This document shows, in pieces, positions 37,085 to 52,779 of a stretch of DNA of 64,000 nucleotides. The position numbers and the translations under genes were made by a program. How positions within the stretch are numbered: the first letter of the stretch is position 1; every line of letters begins with the position of its first letter. The notes under the pieces were generated by a model that saw nothing but the letters and a program-made list of their open reading frames with translations, was not told the origin of the DNA and did no database searches. Source of the stretch: Pyrrhoderma lamaoense. Lineage: Eukaryota; Basidiomycota; Agaricomycetes; Hymenochaetales; Hymenochaetaceae. Where the stretch lies: NCBI GenBank assembly GCA_002794735.1, contig NBAZ01000006.1, forward strand, positions 1-64,000, read 5' to 3'.

Positions 37085-40000
37085 TTATTGCACAGGAGAG
37101 GTACTCGCAGCCAAGGTACGTTGTCGTGGGAAGTACGACAACGAAGAGTTCGTAGATGACGTTGGAGTTGACATTGAGGGAGACTGAACCTGGTTCTGGT
37201 TTGGCGTTAAGGACCTTGGAGTACCAGGAGTGCTGGGAGAACCGGGAGTGCTGCTGGGTACAAGAATAGGAGTAGGAGTAGGAGTCTCTACACCCTCAAT
37301 TATCGTCGCACCCTTTATCGAACCCTCGACCAGACTTGTGGTCGACCTCAAGGGACTGGCATGAGCCAATGCCGATGATGGATTTCCAGAGGTTGTAGTA
37401 GTAGTGGTGGTGATGGCACTATTATTAAGAGAAGACGACGACGATCTTGACCGTCTCAAATACGGTTTCGGAGGTGGCTTCACAGCAACGGCGACAGGTT
37501 CGTGGGGACTCGAAGGCGAAAGCACAGATCCCGAAATAGGCGAACGTAATGATCCAACTCCAACAGAAGGCGATCGTAAACCATCTACATCGGGAGACAT
37601 CGGTAATGGAGGTAACTCCATTCCGAACTCGTCGATGTTTAACGCTCGTGGTGGGGGTCTTTCAACTTGTGCTTCAAGGAGCTATATGTGGACCCACGGT
37701 AAGGTAAAGAGAGAAGGTGGAAGGGGGATTATGTCAATAAGATGAGATATTAGTGTAAGAGTGAGAGATATAAAACGAACCTCGATCCGTAGTTCTTCCC
37801 CATCATATTCTCCTTCCATCTCTTCAGGTCCTAATAACACACTCCCCTTCCTAAATACCTCTCCTTCCTCCTCAACCATCACTTTCGACCTATAAAAGCA
37901 ATAAAGAACTCAATATCAATAATCTACTCAGTAAAACCAACGTGACGGTACTCTACGTGTATAGTACTAGCACCTAGTATGAGCCATGTACCATATATAA
38001 ATATGAATTGAATATGATAAAACACTCCATACATAACACCGAATATCTCAGTTGAAAAAGGAAGAAAAGAAACTCCAATAACAAAATACCAACAACAACA
38101 ACAACAACAACAACAGCAATAATAATAATAATAATAACAATAATGCAAGACAAAAACGAAAACAACTACTCACAAATCAATAGGCGACGGACCCCCACCA
38201 CCACCAACGACGTCCATCCCATCCAGCCCAAGTTCAGCCAACGCAGCAGCCCTCTTCTCCTCTTCCTCCTCATCCGATTCCGAAAGTACGAAATTCGCAC
38301 CAGGGCTCAAAACTTTCTCAATCACCTCAGGCTCAGGTTCTGCTCTCCCTTTCCCTTTATCCACTCTCGGCGTCTCTGCTACCTCTTCTTCGTCACCGTC
38401 ATTTCCGTTGACAGCAATAACAACACCAGAGCCGGAGCCAGATTTAGAGGAGGGGGAAACGTCAGAGTTGACGGGGGCTTCGTCATCGAGTGAGTCAGGA
38501 ATTTGTAGTCGGAGTCCGTTCAGTTTAAGGTTCAGCTTCGTTCCCTGTTTGTCAGAAAAGGTTGTTGTTGTAGTAGTAGTAGTGATAGAGGTAGTTGCAG
38601 CAGCAGCAGTAGTAGTAGTAGTCAAAGGAGAAGAAGAACACGGTGAAGAAGATGAGGGGGCGAAAAGTGAGTATTATCTTCAGCTTCATTTTCTCCAGAC
38701 GTAGAAGAATTTTCAAGGCTCGCGCCAAAGGCTTCGCCATCACTTGCCTGTAAACTACTCCTCCCACATTCCATTCCCATTCCCGTTTCCATTCACAAGC
38801 GACCTCGCCTACTCCAAACTCCTCAATCTGCGTTAACAACCCCGAAATCGAGTCATTCACAAAAAACAGTTCCTCAATTTGAATAGGATCTTCGATAGTC
38901 TGAATCACGTCTCCTAAGAACACGAGTGCAGCCTTCGATCGAGAAATCAAATCGTTCGCTAGAGAGGTATCGTATACAGATAGTGATGGTGTCGCTTGAA
39001 CCTTCTTAAGCAGCTGTTCCAATTCATTTTGACATACTTTGGCTTGTGCTACGTAATCTTCGTCTGCCTGTTATTTTTTATTCGTCGTTGTTATTAGTAT
39101 TACAGTCACAAAAAAAGAGAAAGGATATTGGATTTGTGATTATTCGAAACTCACTTTTTTACCGTCATCCTTTTTGAACGTCTTGGCTAGCTCACTTTCT
39201 TCGATCATTCCCCACACACCTTTCCCCATTCCCCTCCCAGAAATAGCAGCCTGCGAAGCTTTCTCCGCCTCCTCTGTATTCCTAACACAAGTATTCAAGA
39301 TATCCCTACACATTCTACACATTCCAAAAATAAAAGAAAGGCAAGTTAAGACACCCATATAAGTCAGTAATCCTTTACACCAAGGGGAAGGAGGAGAAGG
39401 AAAAAAGAAAGAAAGAAAGAACAATCTACTTACCGCGCAAATTCCTCATCATCAGGTGGGATATTCACATCCAAACAACGCATGACATGATTCGCCTTCA
39501 ACCCTTCACTGAGCGCCATAACTCCCGCAATATCCAAATTATTCACCGTGAGGTCTAAATGTAACAACGAAGAAGACTCGGGAGGAACTCGGCTAGTGCT
39601 ATCGCTCCTGAAGACGTTAAAGCCGTTGAAGAGAGGAATAGCCTCTTAAGTGATGTGTTTAGCGTGAACGCCGTCCTTAAGGATTGTATCTTTTTTTATT
39701 TATTTAATTTTTTAATCCCCGATAGTTGTTAGTAAACATATAGGAAAGGGAAGGGGTAGAAAAGGTGAATTTGAGCGACTTACTCCATCCAATGAAGGCC
39801 CCGAACAAGGGTTCCTACTCAAATCCAAGGTTTCGAGGGTTAAATTATATTTCTAAAAAAAAAAAGAAAAACATCGACAAAGTGACCAAAAATAAAAATA
39901 GTACCCAGCGACGAACATTAAAAAAAAGAAGAGAAGGAGAGGTTGGGGTGAGAAAAACGACATACCAAAGCCTCAGCAATAGCGACCAATCCGTTAACAT

Positions 40001-42327
40001 CAATCTTATTCTCGCTGATGTTCAACACCTTTAACGTCCTGTTCCGTTTCAACACTTGGCGATATACTGGATCCCAGTCTGTATGTAAAAGTATCAGTAT
40101 CAAAATCAAAATCAGTATCAATCATTGATATCATCGTTTATCAACATCATCATTTTTTTTGCTGTTCTGGAAAAGCAAAATAAAAGAGTAAAAGAAGAAA
40201 ACTCACCCTGATATCATTCCCTTTCAAATCCAAAGTCCGAAGTTCACCTAACCTGGGTAAAGCATCCAAAGCCCTAACTTATCCAACAGCGCCGCACTCG
40301 GACCAGCGAGTTTTGAAGAAGTCACTGAAGAAGAGCCAGCTCCAACCCCAGCTCCAGATCCTAAACCCAAACCAGACCAGACCCAGACCCAGACCAGAAC
40401 CACCCCACTAGCCCCAACCCCGGTTCCGATCCCATTCGTCATCTGACCTACGACAGGATGCCTCATCGTGACCCCTCCCTGCGCAGAAGAAGTAATGATC
40501 GGTACCTGCTGCCCATTCGCAGCTAACGGATTCGGGGCATACGAAGCATGCTGTATAGCTCTCGCATTCGCCGTAGCTCCAGACACAATAGCCGCTGCTG
40601 CTGCCGCCGCTCGACGCGCACGAGGTATATACGGCGTATACGTCGTCTGGACCGGTGCGTTCGAAGGGTGTATCGGCGGAGGTGGGATCGGACCTTGTCT
40701 TGGGGTGGAGGTAAGACCACACTCGAACGTGGTGATCCTGATGGACTAGCCTGAGATAGTGTCTGAGATTGAGAATGGGGTATAACCCAAGAAGTTGTTG
40801 AGTCGGTGTCATGGGGGAGAAGGAGACAAGGGGTCAAAGGCGGGGATAAGGTGCTAAATAGTGAACTAGCTGTTGTCGATATGGGTGAAGATGTTGAAGA
40901 TGAGTTGTTTGAGGAGGAGTTGGAGGGTATCGTGGATGCGGGCATAGTATCTGGATAGTCTTTAATCATGAGGGCTAAAGCAACGGCTCCGGATGCTGAA
41001 ATCCGGTTATGTCGAAGAGAGATGTTTCGTAGGGAGGATGTTCGAACACTCTGAGCTACGAAACCTTTGATTTAGTATGCGAAGAAACATGATAACCATA
41101 ATCATCAATGTAGTGCTACTCACCCAGCAATTCCAACGACGCTGGTCTAAGAGAACAGTCATCCATGCGTAATGACACAAGACCAGCTTCCGATGCCGGT
41201 CTCAACGCATTTCCAATATACTCAACCGACTTCTTATCCATCATATTCTGCGACAAATCCAAAAACTGTAAATTCTTAGACTTTTGAACAAAAGCCCGAT
41301 CAACCTAAACGACGGAGCTTTCAACTTTCTATTCGAAGCTACCGACAGGAAATTGAGTGTCCCAGGAATCAGTAGTGAGTGAAGTATAGGCTTGAGGACA
41401 TGTTCGTCAAGATCACATTCTTTTAGGAATAACTTCCGGAGTCCCCATTCTACGGAAAATACGTCGGAGAGAACGGCCGCTTGACCCAAAGTGATTTGGA
41501 TTCCTGAGAGATCAAGTGTTCGGTCTTGCTTTCCCGAGGCTTTCTAGATGTTAAACAAGAGAGAGAGAATTAGATGAGTATGCAGAGATCGAAGAAACAG
41601 CAATGATATAGCAATAAAGAATAAGAAGCGGAAGGGAAGGGAGGAATAGGGTAGTACACCCTCCATCCGCTTCCCCATCTTCAACTAACAATCCAAAAAC
41701 ATAAACATACCTTCAAAGCCCCGAAATCCCAACATGCACCTCCTCTTCCCTCCCAACACAGCACTCCTGATAAAACGACTCAACCTTCTCCATCGACCAC
41801 CACTCCTCCGTGTCTGCACCCCCGGTCCAGTAGAATTACCACGGACGATCCTCCTCCTCCTCTCCGCCTCACGCGCCTCCACCGTCCTCTTTTCCTCCTT
41901 TGTGTACGCGCTACTCGGGGGTTACCGGCCGAGATGGGGTACACGGTCGCCAGGTGGGGTAGGAAGAAGTGCGCTCGTTTGAGGTTGGGATCTGGTTTGT
42001 TGTTGTTGGCGTTGTTGTGAATGTCATCTCTGTTACTGTCGTTTCCGCTATTCCCGCTACTACCATTCCCGCCGTTGTTGCTGTTCGTTCCGTTGGCGTT
42101 ACCATTACCATTATTAGCATTAGCATTAGACTTGTTACCGTTGGCGGAGGTGAAAGAAGCGAACGTCGATGACGTAGATTGATGATTTTGAGTCGGAAGA
42201 AGACGAGAGAGACGGGATAGGGAGAAGAACGATTGTTGTGGCGGGGGAGGTTTTTTCAATATAGACTTCCCGGACGAGGGATCGTTACAGCCGAAGAAGA
42301 GGGTGAACTACACTTTGGTGAAGCCAT
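37085..42327 (-). CDS. Large leucine-rich-repeat (RNI-like) fungal protein
   Basis: A long multi-exon protein built on ribonuclease-inhibitor-type leucine-rich repeats with disordered ends, of a kind conserved in fungi; function not established. It starts at 42327 (MASPKCSSPSSSAV). After one frame repair comes KSILKKPPPPQQSFFSLSRL. An Asn/Gly-rich tract (42000-42130), YPISAGNPRVAYTKEEKR and EAREAERRRRIVRGNS lead into repeats: LRKLFLKECDLDEHVL, NLQFLDLSQNMMDKKSVEYI, LRNISLRHNRISASGAVAL, LRTLDLKGNDIR, LKVLNISENKIDVNGLVAIA and LHLDLTVNNLDIAGVMALS. The C-terminal part has a helical segment (38590-39070), acidic SESDEEEEEKRAAA, then EEEGEVFRKGSVLLGPEEME, and a Ser/Pro-rich tail ending SPVQ at 37085. 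Frame breaks near 42265, 41900 and 41290, and others not fully resolved, fit missing bases. Repeat proteins of this type usually serve as binding platforms. Confidence 0.8.
38090..38144. repeat. Trinucleotide microsatellite (AAC)n-(AAT)n
   Basis: About ten AAC units run into AAT units within an intron of the leucine-rich-repeat gene. The nearby exon (38550-38640) codes a Thr/Ala/Ser tract from related trinucleotides, so the locus seems prone to triplet expansion. Confidence 0.85.
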
Positions 42328-44505
42328 GTTTGGCGAGGCCATCGCGGGAGGAGGCGAGAGAGAGAGAGAGATGTGTTATAGTAGTTCACTTGACTTTGGA
42401 AACTATCGGAAGTGAATAAGAGAGGAAAGGAAAGAAGGTAGATGGAGATGAGGGAAGTGAGGGGATGAAGCACTTGAGCAAACCCCAAGTACCGAGTACT
42501 AACTAATTAGTTGTAAATTAGTGACAACCTGAACCAGACAAGCACACTCTAATATAAAGAAAAGAGATGATTGTAAGTATGTATGTATGTATGTATGTGC
42601 GAGTGCGTGTGTGTTCACATGTAACTTTAAGTTACAACAACTTCCTAACCCCCGGTGAGTTGCGCGCACTCAAGGTGAAAGAGGGAAGGTCGGTCGGGTC
42701 CAAACTCAACTCAACAGAAAAAATGGAATCACACAAGAGTCGTCTCGCGTCTTTGACCTAGACTACCGTTTATCTCTCTCTCTCTCTACTTCTTTTTGCG
42801 CGGTTATCCCATCCCAACTACCTCCTTCCCCCCCTACCTCTTCATCCAAGGCCACATCTCCCATCAGTCAGTATTAAATAGTCAAATAGACAATTTTGCG
42901 ATGGACCTCTAAACGAGTTGACCTGAGGATCTCGAGAGAAACAACCAAAAAAAAAACAGAGAGGAAAGAAAGCAAAAAAAAGTAGAACTCAGCAGTCCAT
43001 AGTCTTATACATACATAATACGTTTCTCCATCCCTCTTTATACCACTTACACACATCGATATATACAATATACAATGTGATATATAATTGTATATGTATA
43101 AATATGTATACACATTGATACTAAATCCAGAAATAAACATCATCTAAGAAGCCGTATCTACACACACACTAGGTACTAAGGTAGGGACCATGCTACGAAT
43201 TATAAAGCCAAAATATTGTTTTACGGAACAGCCGGAACTCCTTAATGACCCTAATTGTCTCCGAGACAAAAGTTCCTCTAAATCATCTATATTCAATAAT
43301 GTCTATGGTACATTAAGAAGACGGGAGGGAAGAAGAAGAACTGGTATCGGATGATCTCACAAAGATATACTTGTAGAGTTATAAAGTTACTGGGTTCACT
43401 TCTCTCATCATAGACTCACGATGCTGCTTACAGAGGAAGGTCGAAGAGGGGATTAGATACTAGATACTGAGACAGACAGTGCTCACAAACTTAGGGCTAG
43501 TGTTGAGTTACGATCAGTCAAAACCGAACATTAAGAATGACAAATTATGATATAAATCATCATAACTATTAGTATCTTTACAATATTATATTCATAGTAT
43601 AAGTATTGCCATGATGATAGTCGAAGCTTATCAAAACGCTTATTGAGACATGAAGATGGTTGATAGATGATAGATACTAAATGATGATGAATCCGTGTGA
43701 CGTCTCAACCCCAATACAGTCGTAACATATAATTCCAAATACGACCACTTGCACTAGTTCTAGGTCTATCTAACATCACATCACTTCCAAATAGAGTTTG
43801 TCTGTAACCCACTTGATCCTTTTCCGCTATGACCGTTACAACCATTTTCCAGATCAACTATGACGTACCCCCAACCCCACACGCACATACACACGAACAA
43901 CCAGTAAAAGCCATGTCTTAATCAACAGCAAGAAGTAGGCAAATCTAACGACAAGATATAATCCCGCCTAATTCAAGAGAGAGGACCAAAAAAAAAAAAC
44001 TAGCATCCATTTGCTTTGCTTTAGTCTACAGAAGTAAAAAATGAGGGCCGTGTACACAGATAAAACCAAACGACAGACACAAAAAATTGTGATTAAAGAA
44101 ACCGCGGAATAACGGCCAAACGAGGTCGAAGACGCACGCACCCTCCTTCCCCGTCCCCGTCTCCCAGATAGTATATCTCAATTCCCCAGAACTTTATTTC
44201 GCATCTCATCATCTTAGTCCTTTAAAATTCTAGTTACACCACCATGAACTCACACACGTCCAAGTAACAAAGGAACTCATACCATACCGAACCCGAACCA
44301 TACTCATCCCTCCATGACCGACACTCCCCGTTAATGCCTCCACCATCCCCCCCCCCCCGACTCCGGTGCCATCACCCTTCCTCGACTAGAATACTAAACG
44401 TAAAGAAAGAAAAAAAAACAGCCCAGACAACCGATTTCCCTCGGCAGAGGCAAGGCGGGAGGGAGGGAAACGGAGGACGGAGAGTTCGGAAACGCATGTA
44501 TTTGC
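42328..44505. other. Intergenic, LRR gene promoter and SDH2 3' flank
   Basis: About 2.2 kb without a recognised exon. It contains a GTAT microsatellite (42575-42598), a CT run (42774-42787) and a C run (44348-44359). The middle part (43150-43700) is AT-rich with no repeat family I recognise. Confidence 0.4.
42575..42598. repeat. GTAT tetranucleotide microsatellite
   Basis: Five or so tandem GTAT/ATGT units, followed by a GT-rich stretch (gcgagtgcgtgtgtgttc). It lies about 250 bases upstream of the LRR gene start. Confidence 0.8.
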
Positions 44506-45661
44506 TTACTCCGTAGCAAGCTCAAGCTTAATTTTTGCAATGGCTTGCGCGGGATTGAGCCCTTTCGGGCATGTTCGTGAACAGTTGAAGATAGTGTGGC
44601 ATCGGTACATGCTCATATCATTTTGTAGCCTGTCGCCACGCTGTTGTGTGTAGGTGTCCTATATCGCGAAACTCATTAACAACAATTATACCTAAACCAG
44701 AGAGAAAATCAAAACATACTCTTGAGTCAGCCATCCATCGGTACGCTTGCATAAGAGTAGCAGGACCGAGGTATTCATCCTGGTTCCACCAATAACTCGG
44801 GCAACTTGTTGAGCAACAAGCGCAAAGAATGCATTCATACATTCCATCCAGCTTCTTTCGGTCCTCAGGACTCTGTAGATGTTCTCCCTTCTCTGGAGGG
44901 TTGTCATTCTTCAACCAAGGCTCAATTGACTTGTATTGCTGGTAAAACTGAGTAAGGTCCGGTACCAAATCCTTAACGACGTACACTATGAATGCATCCC
45001 AGACCGACACGAGCAAATAACAAAATTTTCAAAAGTGTAAGAGTTTAGTATTATGAGCATAATTTGCTAAACATAAACAAGACGTACTGTGCGGTAATGG
45101 ATAAATCTTTGTAGATTTTGACGTATTTCTGTCGATGCGGCAAAGGCAAGCAAGAGTGTTGACACCATCAATGTTCATTGCACATGATCCACAAATCCCC
45201 TCTCGACATGACCGACGGAAAGTTAAGGTTGAGTCGGTCTCATTCTTAATTTTAATTATAGCATCAAGCACCTAAACGTAGCAGTAGTTCAAATAGGCTT
45301 AGTATTCACTTTCCATAAGGATGGGGAATAGAGCGGAGGACAGTTGTCTCACCATAGGACCGCACTGATTCAAGTCAATTGTATAAGACTGAAGTTCAGG
45401 CTTCTTGGATGGGTTTTCTGGGTCCTAAAGAAATCCAAGCAAGGTTAGCAAAGTCTGAGTGAGTTGTAGGACGAGCATTTAGTAGAGAGTACACACGGAC
45501 CCAACGATAAATCTTAAACTCCTTCTGAAGGACAGGCTTCTGAACAGGCTCCGCTTGGGCACGGGAAGCGGATGACGCAAAGGTACGTGTTGCAGCTGCC
45601 ACTGTGGGGAAAGTGCGTACAGCACGGCGGTGTTTATTAATGATGAGCGTGCTAGCGACAT
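44506..45661 (-). CDS. SDH2: Succinate dehydrogenase iron-sulfur subunit, mitochondrial
   Basis: Subunit B of respiratory complex II passes electrons from the flavoprotein to ubiquinone at the inner mitochondrial membrane. ATG 45661 gives [14 protein letters not shown], then one frame repair near 45615 continues [20 protein letters not shown], an arginine/serine-rich mitochondrial presequence. The mature part shows [20 protein letters not shown], the [2Fe-2S] segment [19 protein letters not shown] with [10 protein letters not shown], and the [4Fe-4S] and [3Fe-4S] segments [20 protein letters not shown] and [20 protein letters not shown]. It ends [11 protein letters not shown] and TAA 44506. 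Introns include one after YRW (about 45425-45500). Open frames running further upstream start from TTG or GTG and are not needed. It shares a divergent promoter of about 540 bp with the OYE homologue. Confidence 0.96.
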
Positions 45662-48003
<2,342 letters not shown>

Positions 48004-48127
48004 ATGTTTTGAGAAATGTAGATGTAGACGTTGTTGTGTTCGGGGAGGTGGTTTATCTCTAACGTATGTACATGTATGTATATCTTATTGGTTGGTTGAT
48101 TTTTTTCGTTAGATATGACATTGACTA

Positions 48128-48159
<32 letters not shown>
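48128..48159. repeat. Compound CA/TA microsatellite
   Basis: Ten or so CA units followed by TA units, immediately upstream of the decayed last-exon copy of the OYE gene. Confidence 0.85.
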
Positions 48160-48169
48160 GCATACTACG

Positions 48170-48330
48170 CAAATCTACCTTGACTCCTTCTGATCGATTA
48201 GCCCGAGTTGCTGTTATGAACAAGAAAGATATCGAGCTTACACTATATGATTCATCGACGTTTTATACGAGGAAAATCATCAAGGGGGTAAAATTTGTAT
48301 TGATTATTCATTTGCCTCGAATGTACCGTC
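48170..48330 (+). pseudogene. Decayed duplicate of the OYE last exon
   Basis: The frame reads RLARVAVMNKKDIELTLYDS then STFYTRKIIKGVKF, matching the last exon of the upstream gene (LPRRIKEDIPFTAFDYDTFY then TKMSPKGYADYAFA) in order and spacing. DYSFASNV, in a neighbouring frame at about 48303, parallels DYAFA. There is no room for the rest of the enzyme. I infer a local 3'-end duplication that is now non-coding; an alternative terminal exon is a less likely option. Confidence 0.5.
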
Positions 48331-50097
48331 TTCTTTGCTTTAGGAGGGGTGAGGGTTACTATTCATCCCCTCCCCCTCTCTCCGTCTAGTAAGCTGCAAT
48401 GGCTAGCTTGTGGAAGAGTCAGAATTTATAAAGGTAGGATTTATATCAAAGAAAGAGTGTGCTATGTGTTACGAAAGCGTTTATCTGTTTCTATGTCTAT
48501 TACATAATCAGTATAATTTATTTCCTTTTTAATCTCAAGTCTTCAGTAGACTTTCCGTGTGATGTTATGAAAGAGTTAATGAGGAGGAAGAGGGGGGGGG
48601 GCGGAACGAAGCTGTTTATTTGCGTGGGATATAGAACCTTCAGAGCGGCGGCGCTGGTGAGGAAGTAACGGTGAACGGTGCTTTGAAACATGCGCTTATG
48701 AAGAAAGAAAGTTTCCGTACGTTGACTGATTTTCGCGTATAGTTCTGCCCTTAATGAACGCTTGTTTGTGTTCACGAAACGTGTATCCTAGAGTTAGTGT
48801 TATGAGCTGTAGAAGGTTTTGTACAAAAAAGGTACTGAAGGGATGTATTGTTTCAGACACCTCGAACGTGTCTTATCTTCTTTGGTTGTAGAAGCTTGTT
48901 GGTGAGCATATCTGTATCATCATGAAAATAGGAAAATAAGCCGTTTTTTTTAGATGATGGCGTGACCTTGTGAAGATGAGGCTCGATGACATTTGTGGCT
49001 TCGTGTACTAGAATAAACTTGTGCAAACAGACTAATCATCGGAGGTTGTTACATGTCATGTGTATCATCATCCCCCGCGTTATGAGACTGTCACAGACAT
49101 ACATTAGGGCATTCATTTGTACAGGATGTATGGAATAGAGACTCTTCCTGCTCACATCTGAACATCGACTGTCACGTTGCTGCACCGATTCCCGGAAGTA
49201 CAAGTCTTGCACGAGTGCCCAGTGCGATCTTCAATGACTCGATCACGATGATCATGTTCCCACCTTGGTTGCTGCAACGTCGACTGCGATGGGTAATGTT
49301 TTAGAAAAGAATGGACTCGCGTAAGAAGGATTACTTTATTGTCAATCAAAAGAGAGAGAAAAAAAGGTTCCTGTGGATCCGCTTGTTCTCTCGGTCTAGG
49401 CACCCATTTCTATGTCGCTATCTGTCCCATTGGACGATGAGACTTGGGTCTATAAGCGTATATTGCACCCAGTCTCGTGCCCGATAACAAACTGAAGTCT
49501 GCCACGAGAGCAATGGAATGTGTTTACTATTTACCTATTAGCCTTAGCCTACTGTCCATCAGCGCACAGGTATCTGTTGATCACACAGCCTTGCAAGGAT
49601 CAGGAGATGGATGGAGGTAGAAAGCTTCTTCTTAGAAGGACGAGGGGCGGCCTTCATCGCGGGCTCCGCGTATCACTATCAGCGACATGACGACGGGGAG
49701 AGGACGTATTTAAGCTTCCGTCAGTTCCAGTCCTGAGCTTGGCAAATCTCCTATATTAACTCTACGCGCCTCGGCGGGCATCCTCCTCTAAGCAGCCTCC
49801 AACTTAAAGTTTTTTGCACGCTTCTCGCATCCTGTTGACACGACGACGACAACAGAAAAACAAAAAAATAAAAAAAGACATTGTCATATATTTCATATCT
49901 CTTCGCTAACTGAACCTCATTACTAGGGTGCGTATCTCATCTGTTTTGTTGCTTAAAAACTCCCTTTGCCCCTCCGTAGCCCCCTTCTTTTCTCTTTATC
50001 CCCCCTTCCTCTCCCTTCCGCTCCTTTTTTCTTCTTCTTTTTTCTTCTTCTTTTCCTTTTCTCTGTCCCCCCGTTCCTTAAATCCGCTTACTTAAAA
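48331..50097. other. Intergenic before the bestrophin gene
   Basis: About 1.8 kb with no recognised exon. Several T-rich and G-run patches (48592-48602). The final 130 bases before ATG 50098 are almost pure pyrimidine (50000-50080), a 5' leader feature. Confidence 0.45.
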
Positions 50098-52779
50098 ATG
50101 GTGCGACGTAGGTCGGAAGAAACACTATCTAGCTTGCCCAGGAGAGACTCCCTAATGGCATACACACATCAACATTCCAACCACATCGGTGGAATCGGCG
50201 GAATTGCCTACTCCTCAAACCATGCTCGTTTGGCATCCAATTTCTTCAATGCACTACTTGCCACAGCCTTCTTCCGCTGTTGGCATATCATATTATTCTT
50301 CGTGGGCTGGGCCACGATGGTCACTCTTATAAACGAGAAGGTCACAAAGCTTAGCTTTAGTAGTACTCTCTTGACTGTGTGCGTGTTTTTCCCCCTCTCT
50401 TGCTGACCTGCAAATATAGGCTAATTAATTGTGAAACAAAACTCACAACTTCTTAATTTTTTCTGATATTACTCTTTCTTCCTATTCCGCCCGCCCTTAT
50501 AAAAAAAATTCTGTTATTTGAAATTAAAACAGAGTCGGTACGGTTCTTGGTTTCGTCATTTCGTATCGGACAACTTCAAGTTTCGAACGGTACAACGAAG
50601 GAAGGAGGCTTTGGTCACAGATTATTCTTGCGTCGAGAACTCTAGCAAGAGCAGTTTGGTTCCATGTTCCAGGTATGGAGATTTTCTTATAGCGTGCTTG
50701 TTATATAAATAGCCCTACTGTCTGGGTCCTCATATAAAACTTGAAATTCAATTGAATTGAACTGAATTGACGGTACATTTATTTGTAATATAGAATTACC
50801 ACCGGCAACGGCGGATGATGAGGCTCACCGTCGTAGCGAAGAGGAGCGTCGAGCTCGTAATCTCGTTGAAAAGAAAACGGTTATCAACTTGATTGAAGCC
50901 TTCTCGTATGTTGTTATTATTATCTCCTTATTAGGTCTCAGCGCTAATTACTCGTTTTTGAATCCAGTGTCGCTGTAAAGCATTATCTGCGTGGTGAAGA
51001 AGGGATAGCATATGAGGACTTGTATCATCTGGTCAAGTTCCTTCCATCTTATGCCTTCCCTACTGGAGTTATTCCTTCGGAACAAGAAGCAGCCGAGAAT
51101 TTGCGCCGAACTCAGTCTTACCGTGAGGCCAAGATTGAGGAAGAAGAAGAGGAGGAGAAGGAGAAGGAGGAAGAAGCAAGAAATGCACATACCACGGGAA
51201 CTACGCTCCGTCCGTCGATTGCAAGCGAAAGGCCTCCTAGTAATAATAAGAACAGCAACACGCACCACCGTACGCGTTCTGACGGAGCCGCACACGTTTC
51301 TGTCAACCTTCTCCCTCTTCCTGTAACTGCGAATGGGAATGCTCCTCGCTCACGCGCCCGCGCTCGTTCCTCCGCCTCCGCGACTCGTAACAACGTCACA
51401 TTCCGTACGACAGATGATTCCGACGTCCTCCTTCTACCCTCCTCACTCCCACCCAGACACTCTGTTTTCGACGTCTTTCCGTTTTCGTTGTTTATAAAGT
51501 GTTTAGAGGGAAGGGGAAAGGCAGTTGAAGGGAAGAAGGCTGCTAGGTTGAGAGCCAAGAATGTGCTCGTGACGAGGAATGTGCCATTGGAGGTATTGAT
51601 GTATATGGTACGTATAATTAGATTATGAACTACATACAGTGTGGAGAGAGGGTGGGCGCTTTTTGTGTGTGTGGGATGACCAGATGATCACTCTCCTTTG
51701 CAAACTCCCCCCACTATGAATTCAGGACCCCTTTCGAATCTTCTTTCTTTCCCCACATAACTACATGCATACACCCTCTTTCTCTCCACACCTTGTTGCA
51801 TTATTATCCCCCAGGATTTTACTCCACTTTCTCCACTTGGTGAAGAGATCAGAAACTGATGCATGTGGCTTTCTTCTTATTTGCATCGCATTATAGACAA
51901 GTTACGTCTCGACTCTTACGGCGCGAAAGGCAATTGATGTGCCCACCACTAGTGCGTTTTTCCTTGTTTTTCTTTGGTTTGGAGCGCTTATCACCAATAC
52001 TTCTTTTCTTGCGGAATTTGAACTGGAACTCTTGATTGATATGTCGATGGTTGATTTATGAATATCGGGGATATGGGAAAAAAGACCTGCTTATTGCTAC
52101 GGTTAATCAATTGACGGATGCTCTTACTGGTCTCGAGCGCATTTTGACTACACCCATCCCGTTCTCGTACTCGATGCATCTATGGCTAGTGGCGATCATC
52201 TATGTACTCGCACTACCGTTCCAGATCTATACAACTCTCGGTTGGATAACGATCCCGGCCACTGGGATCATTAGTTTCATCTTCTTTGGCTTCTTGGTCG
52301 CTGGAGAAGAAATCGAAAGTATGTTAACTTTGTTGATTCGAATTGTTCTTCTAGTGATCGGTCACTGACAATACTCATTTCTTAACATGCCGCTTCTTAA
52401 CGTACCGCCTCCCAAACTACCTGCTCTAATGCGTTCTCCTTAAACTCGGACCGGGAACTATTTTTTATTTTCTGTTTTGTTTACGACTCGCCCAGATCCC
52501 TTTGGTTACGATAAGAATGACCTGAACATGGACCACTTTACACATAACATCATCCGCAATGAGCTTCGAGCGCTCACCGCGTTCCCCCCACCCGGGCCCG
52601 AGAGTTGGGCATTTTCACCGCGAAACGATCGGTTGTTTGTTACTGTTTCTCCGATGGTAGATGAAAAGAGTAGCATTAAGAACCGTGATACTCAGAATGG
52701 TGATGTTGCTACCTCTCCGGACGAATGGGTCAGGCGTGGGACGAGCGCTATGAAGGATGCGCTTGCTCATGGGGTTTGA
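50098..52779 (+). CDS. Bestrophin/RFP-TM family anion channel
   Basis: A membrane protein of the bestrophin (UPF0187) family; relatives are anion channels. ATG 50098 begins MVRRRSEETLSSLPRRDS. Helices and motifs in order: ALLATAFFRCWHIILFFVGW, VGTVLGFVISYRTTSSFERY with NEGRRLW (about 50533), ILASRTLARAVWFHVP, NLVEKKTVINLIEAFSVAVK and YHLVKFLPSYAFPTG. A long hydrophilic, Glu-rich insert (51137-51180, EEEEEEEKEKEEE) and basic stretch follow. The C-terminal half has LEVLMYM then SYVSTLTARKAIDVPTT, NQLTDALTGLERILTTPIPF, LWLVAIIYVLALPFQIYTTL and FFGFLVAGEEIENPFGYDKN. It ends MKDALAHGV and TGA 52777. All exon joins I checked keep frame, so this long gene is free of the deletions seen elsewhere. Ion selectivity cannot be deduced. 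Confidence 0.9.
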
